DNA of 64,000 bases from Tenacibaculum discolor (GTDB lineage: Bacteria > Bacteroidota > Bacteroidia > Flavobacteriales > Flavobacteriaceae), in contig NZ_RCCS01000009.1 of NCBI RefSeq assembly GCF_003664185.1, forward strand, positions 186,001-250,000, given 5' to 3'. This document shows positions 63,744 to 64,000 of this stretch, one piece after another. The first letter of the stretch is position 1; every line of letters starts with the position of its first letter. A program made the position numbers and the translations under genes. The notes under the pieces are model-generated. The model saw nothing but the letters and a program-made list of their open reading frames with translations, was not told where the DNA came from and ran no database searches.

Positions 63744-64000
63744 TTAACCTTTTCTCTTTTCATAAGAAACGAAGCTGTAGTCATATTTATTTTTTTCGTC
63801 AGCTTTAAAATCTTCCCGTGCTACTTCTTTCCATATATTCATATCTATTTTAGGGAAAAAAGCATCTGCTTCAAACTCATGATGCAATACAGTTATATCT
63901 AATCTATCAACTAAATTTTGCTCTAAAGCTTCCTTATAAATTTGCGCCCCACCTATTATAAACGCATCATTTCCTTCTACTAACTCTATAGCTTGCTCAA
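63744..64000 (-). CDS. folA: Dihydrofolate reductase, 3' part only
   Basis: The last 84 residues of DHFR, cut by the right edge of the window. Visible landmarks are AFIIGGAQIYKEAL, the strand DITVLHHEFEADAFFP and the C-terminal KADEKNKYDYSFVSYEKRKG. The enzyme reduces dihydrofolate with NADPH. The stop is at 63744-63746, 66 bp upstream of gldA, so the two may share a transcript. Confidence 0.93.
   Translation of the reverse strand, partial: EQAIELVEGNDAFIIGGAQIYKEALEQNLVDRLDITVLHHEFEADAFFPKIDMNIWKEVAREDFKADEKNKYDYSFVSYEKRKG

Overview
The window is AT-rich chromosomal DNA of a member of the Bacteroidota, most likely a marine flavobacterium close to Tenacibaculum or Polaribacter. The genus is inference. 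The phylum rests on several things visible in the sequence: a type IX secretion (T9SS) adhesin with a gliding-type C-terminal sorting domain followed by PorP/SprF and an OmpA-family protein; gldA; a DNA polymerase III alpha subunit with a fused exonuclease; a ribosomal protein S16 with a long Ala/Glu-rich tail; and promoters of the TTG-N18-22-TAnnTTTG type without Shine-Dalgarno sequences.

Positions 1-34204 are ordinary chromosome. They hold an RND efflux adaptor with its GbsR-type repressor and a perfect 7-bp inverted-repeat operator (1-1690); a 713-bp non-coding gap; the adhesin/SprF/OmpA operon (2403-12265), whose adhesin carries eight 129-residue DUF11-type repeats; cardiolipin synthase; tRNA-Leu(UAG); an M20 dipeptidase; a broken M56/BlaR1-type gene interrupted by an in-frame TAG; a DUF4407 membrane protein; an Lrp regulator divergent from a Cys/Met-metabolism PLP enzyme and followed by an NhaC-family transporter; rnhB, a nucleoid-associated protein, a PhnA-type protein, rimM-rpsP, a cold-shock gene, and dnaE with a small unknown gene behind it.

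Positions 34214-62506 hold the main feature: a complete extracellular contractile injection system (eCIS) locus of 18 genes, all on the minus strand and read from 62506 down to 34214. The order is: DUF4255 cap, unknown 356-aa protein, sheath with a ~215-residue insertion, two tube proteins, DUF5908 mini-protein, LysM hub protein, VgrG-like spike, PAAR tip, gp25, two large baseplate proteins, a 1704-aa fibre- or cage-like protein, tape measure protein, DUF4157 'eCIS core' zincin, a 1428-aa putative nuclease effector, an AAA+ ATPase, and an extensin/M15-like zinc peptidase. Gene spacing is near zero, with several TAATG stop/start overlaps, which points to one operon. There are no capsid, portal or terminase genes and no T6SS membrane-complex genes, so this is a free particle system and not a prophage or T6SS.

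How it may work (inference): the particle is built in the cytoplasm, and the long effector is loaded. It has a charged disordered N-terminus, a hydrophobic helical middle and a C-terminal His/Asn/Glu nuclease. The M15-like peptidase might act on peptidoglycan, either for particle release or in the target. No immunity gene is visible beside the nuclease, which fits a target unlike the producer. The locus is flanked by dnaE on one side and gldA plus the 3' part of folA on the other; a hairpin terminator at 62721-62759 separates gldA from the system.
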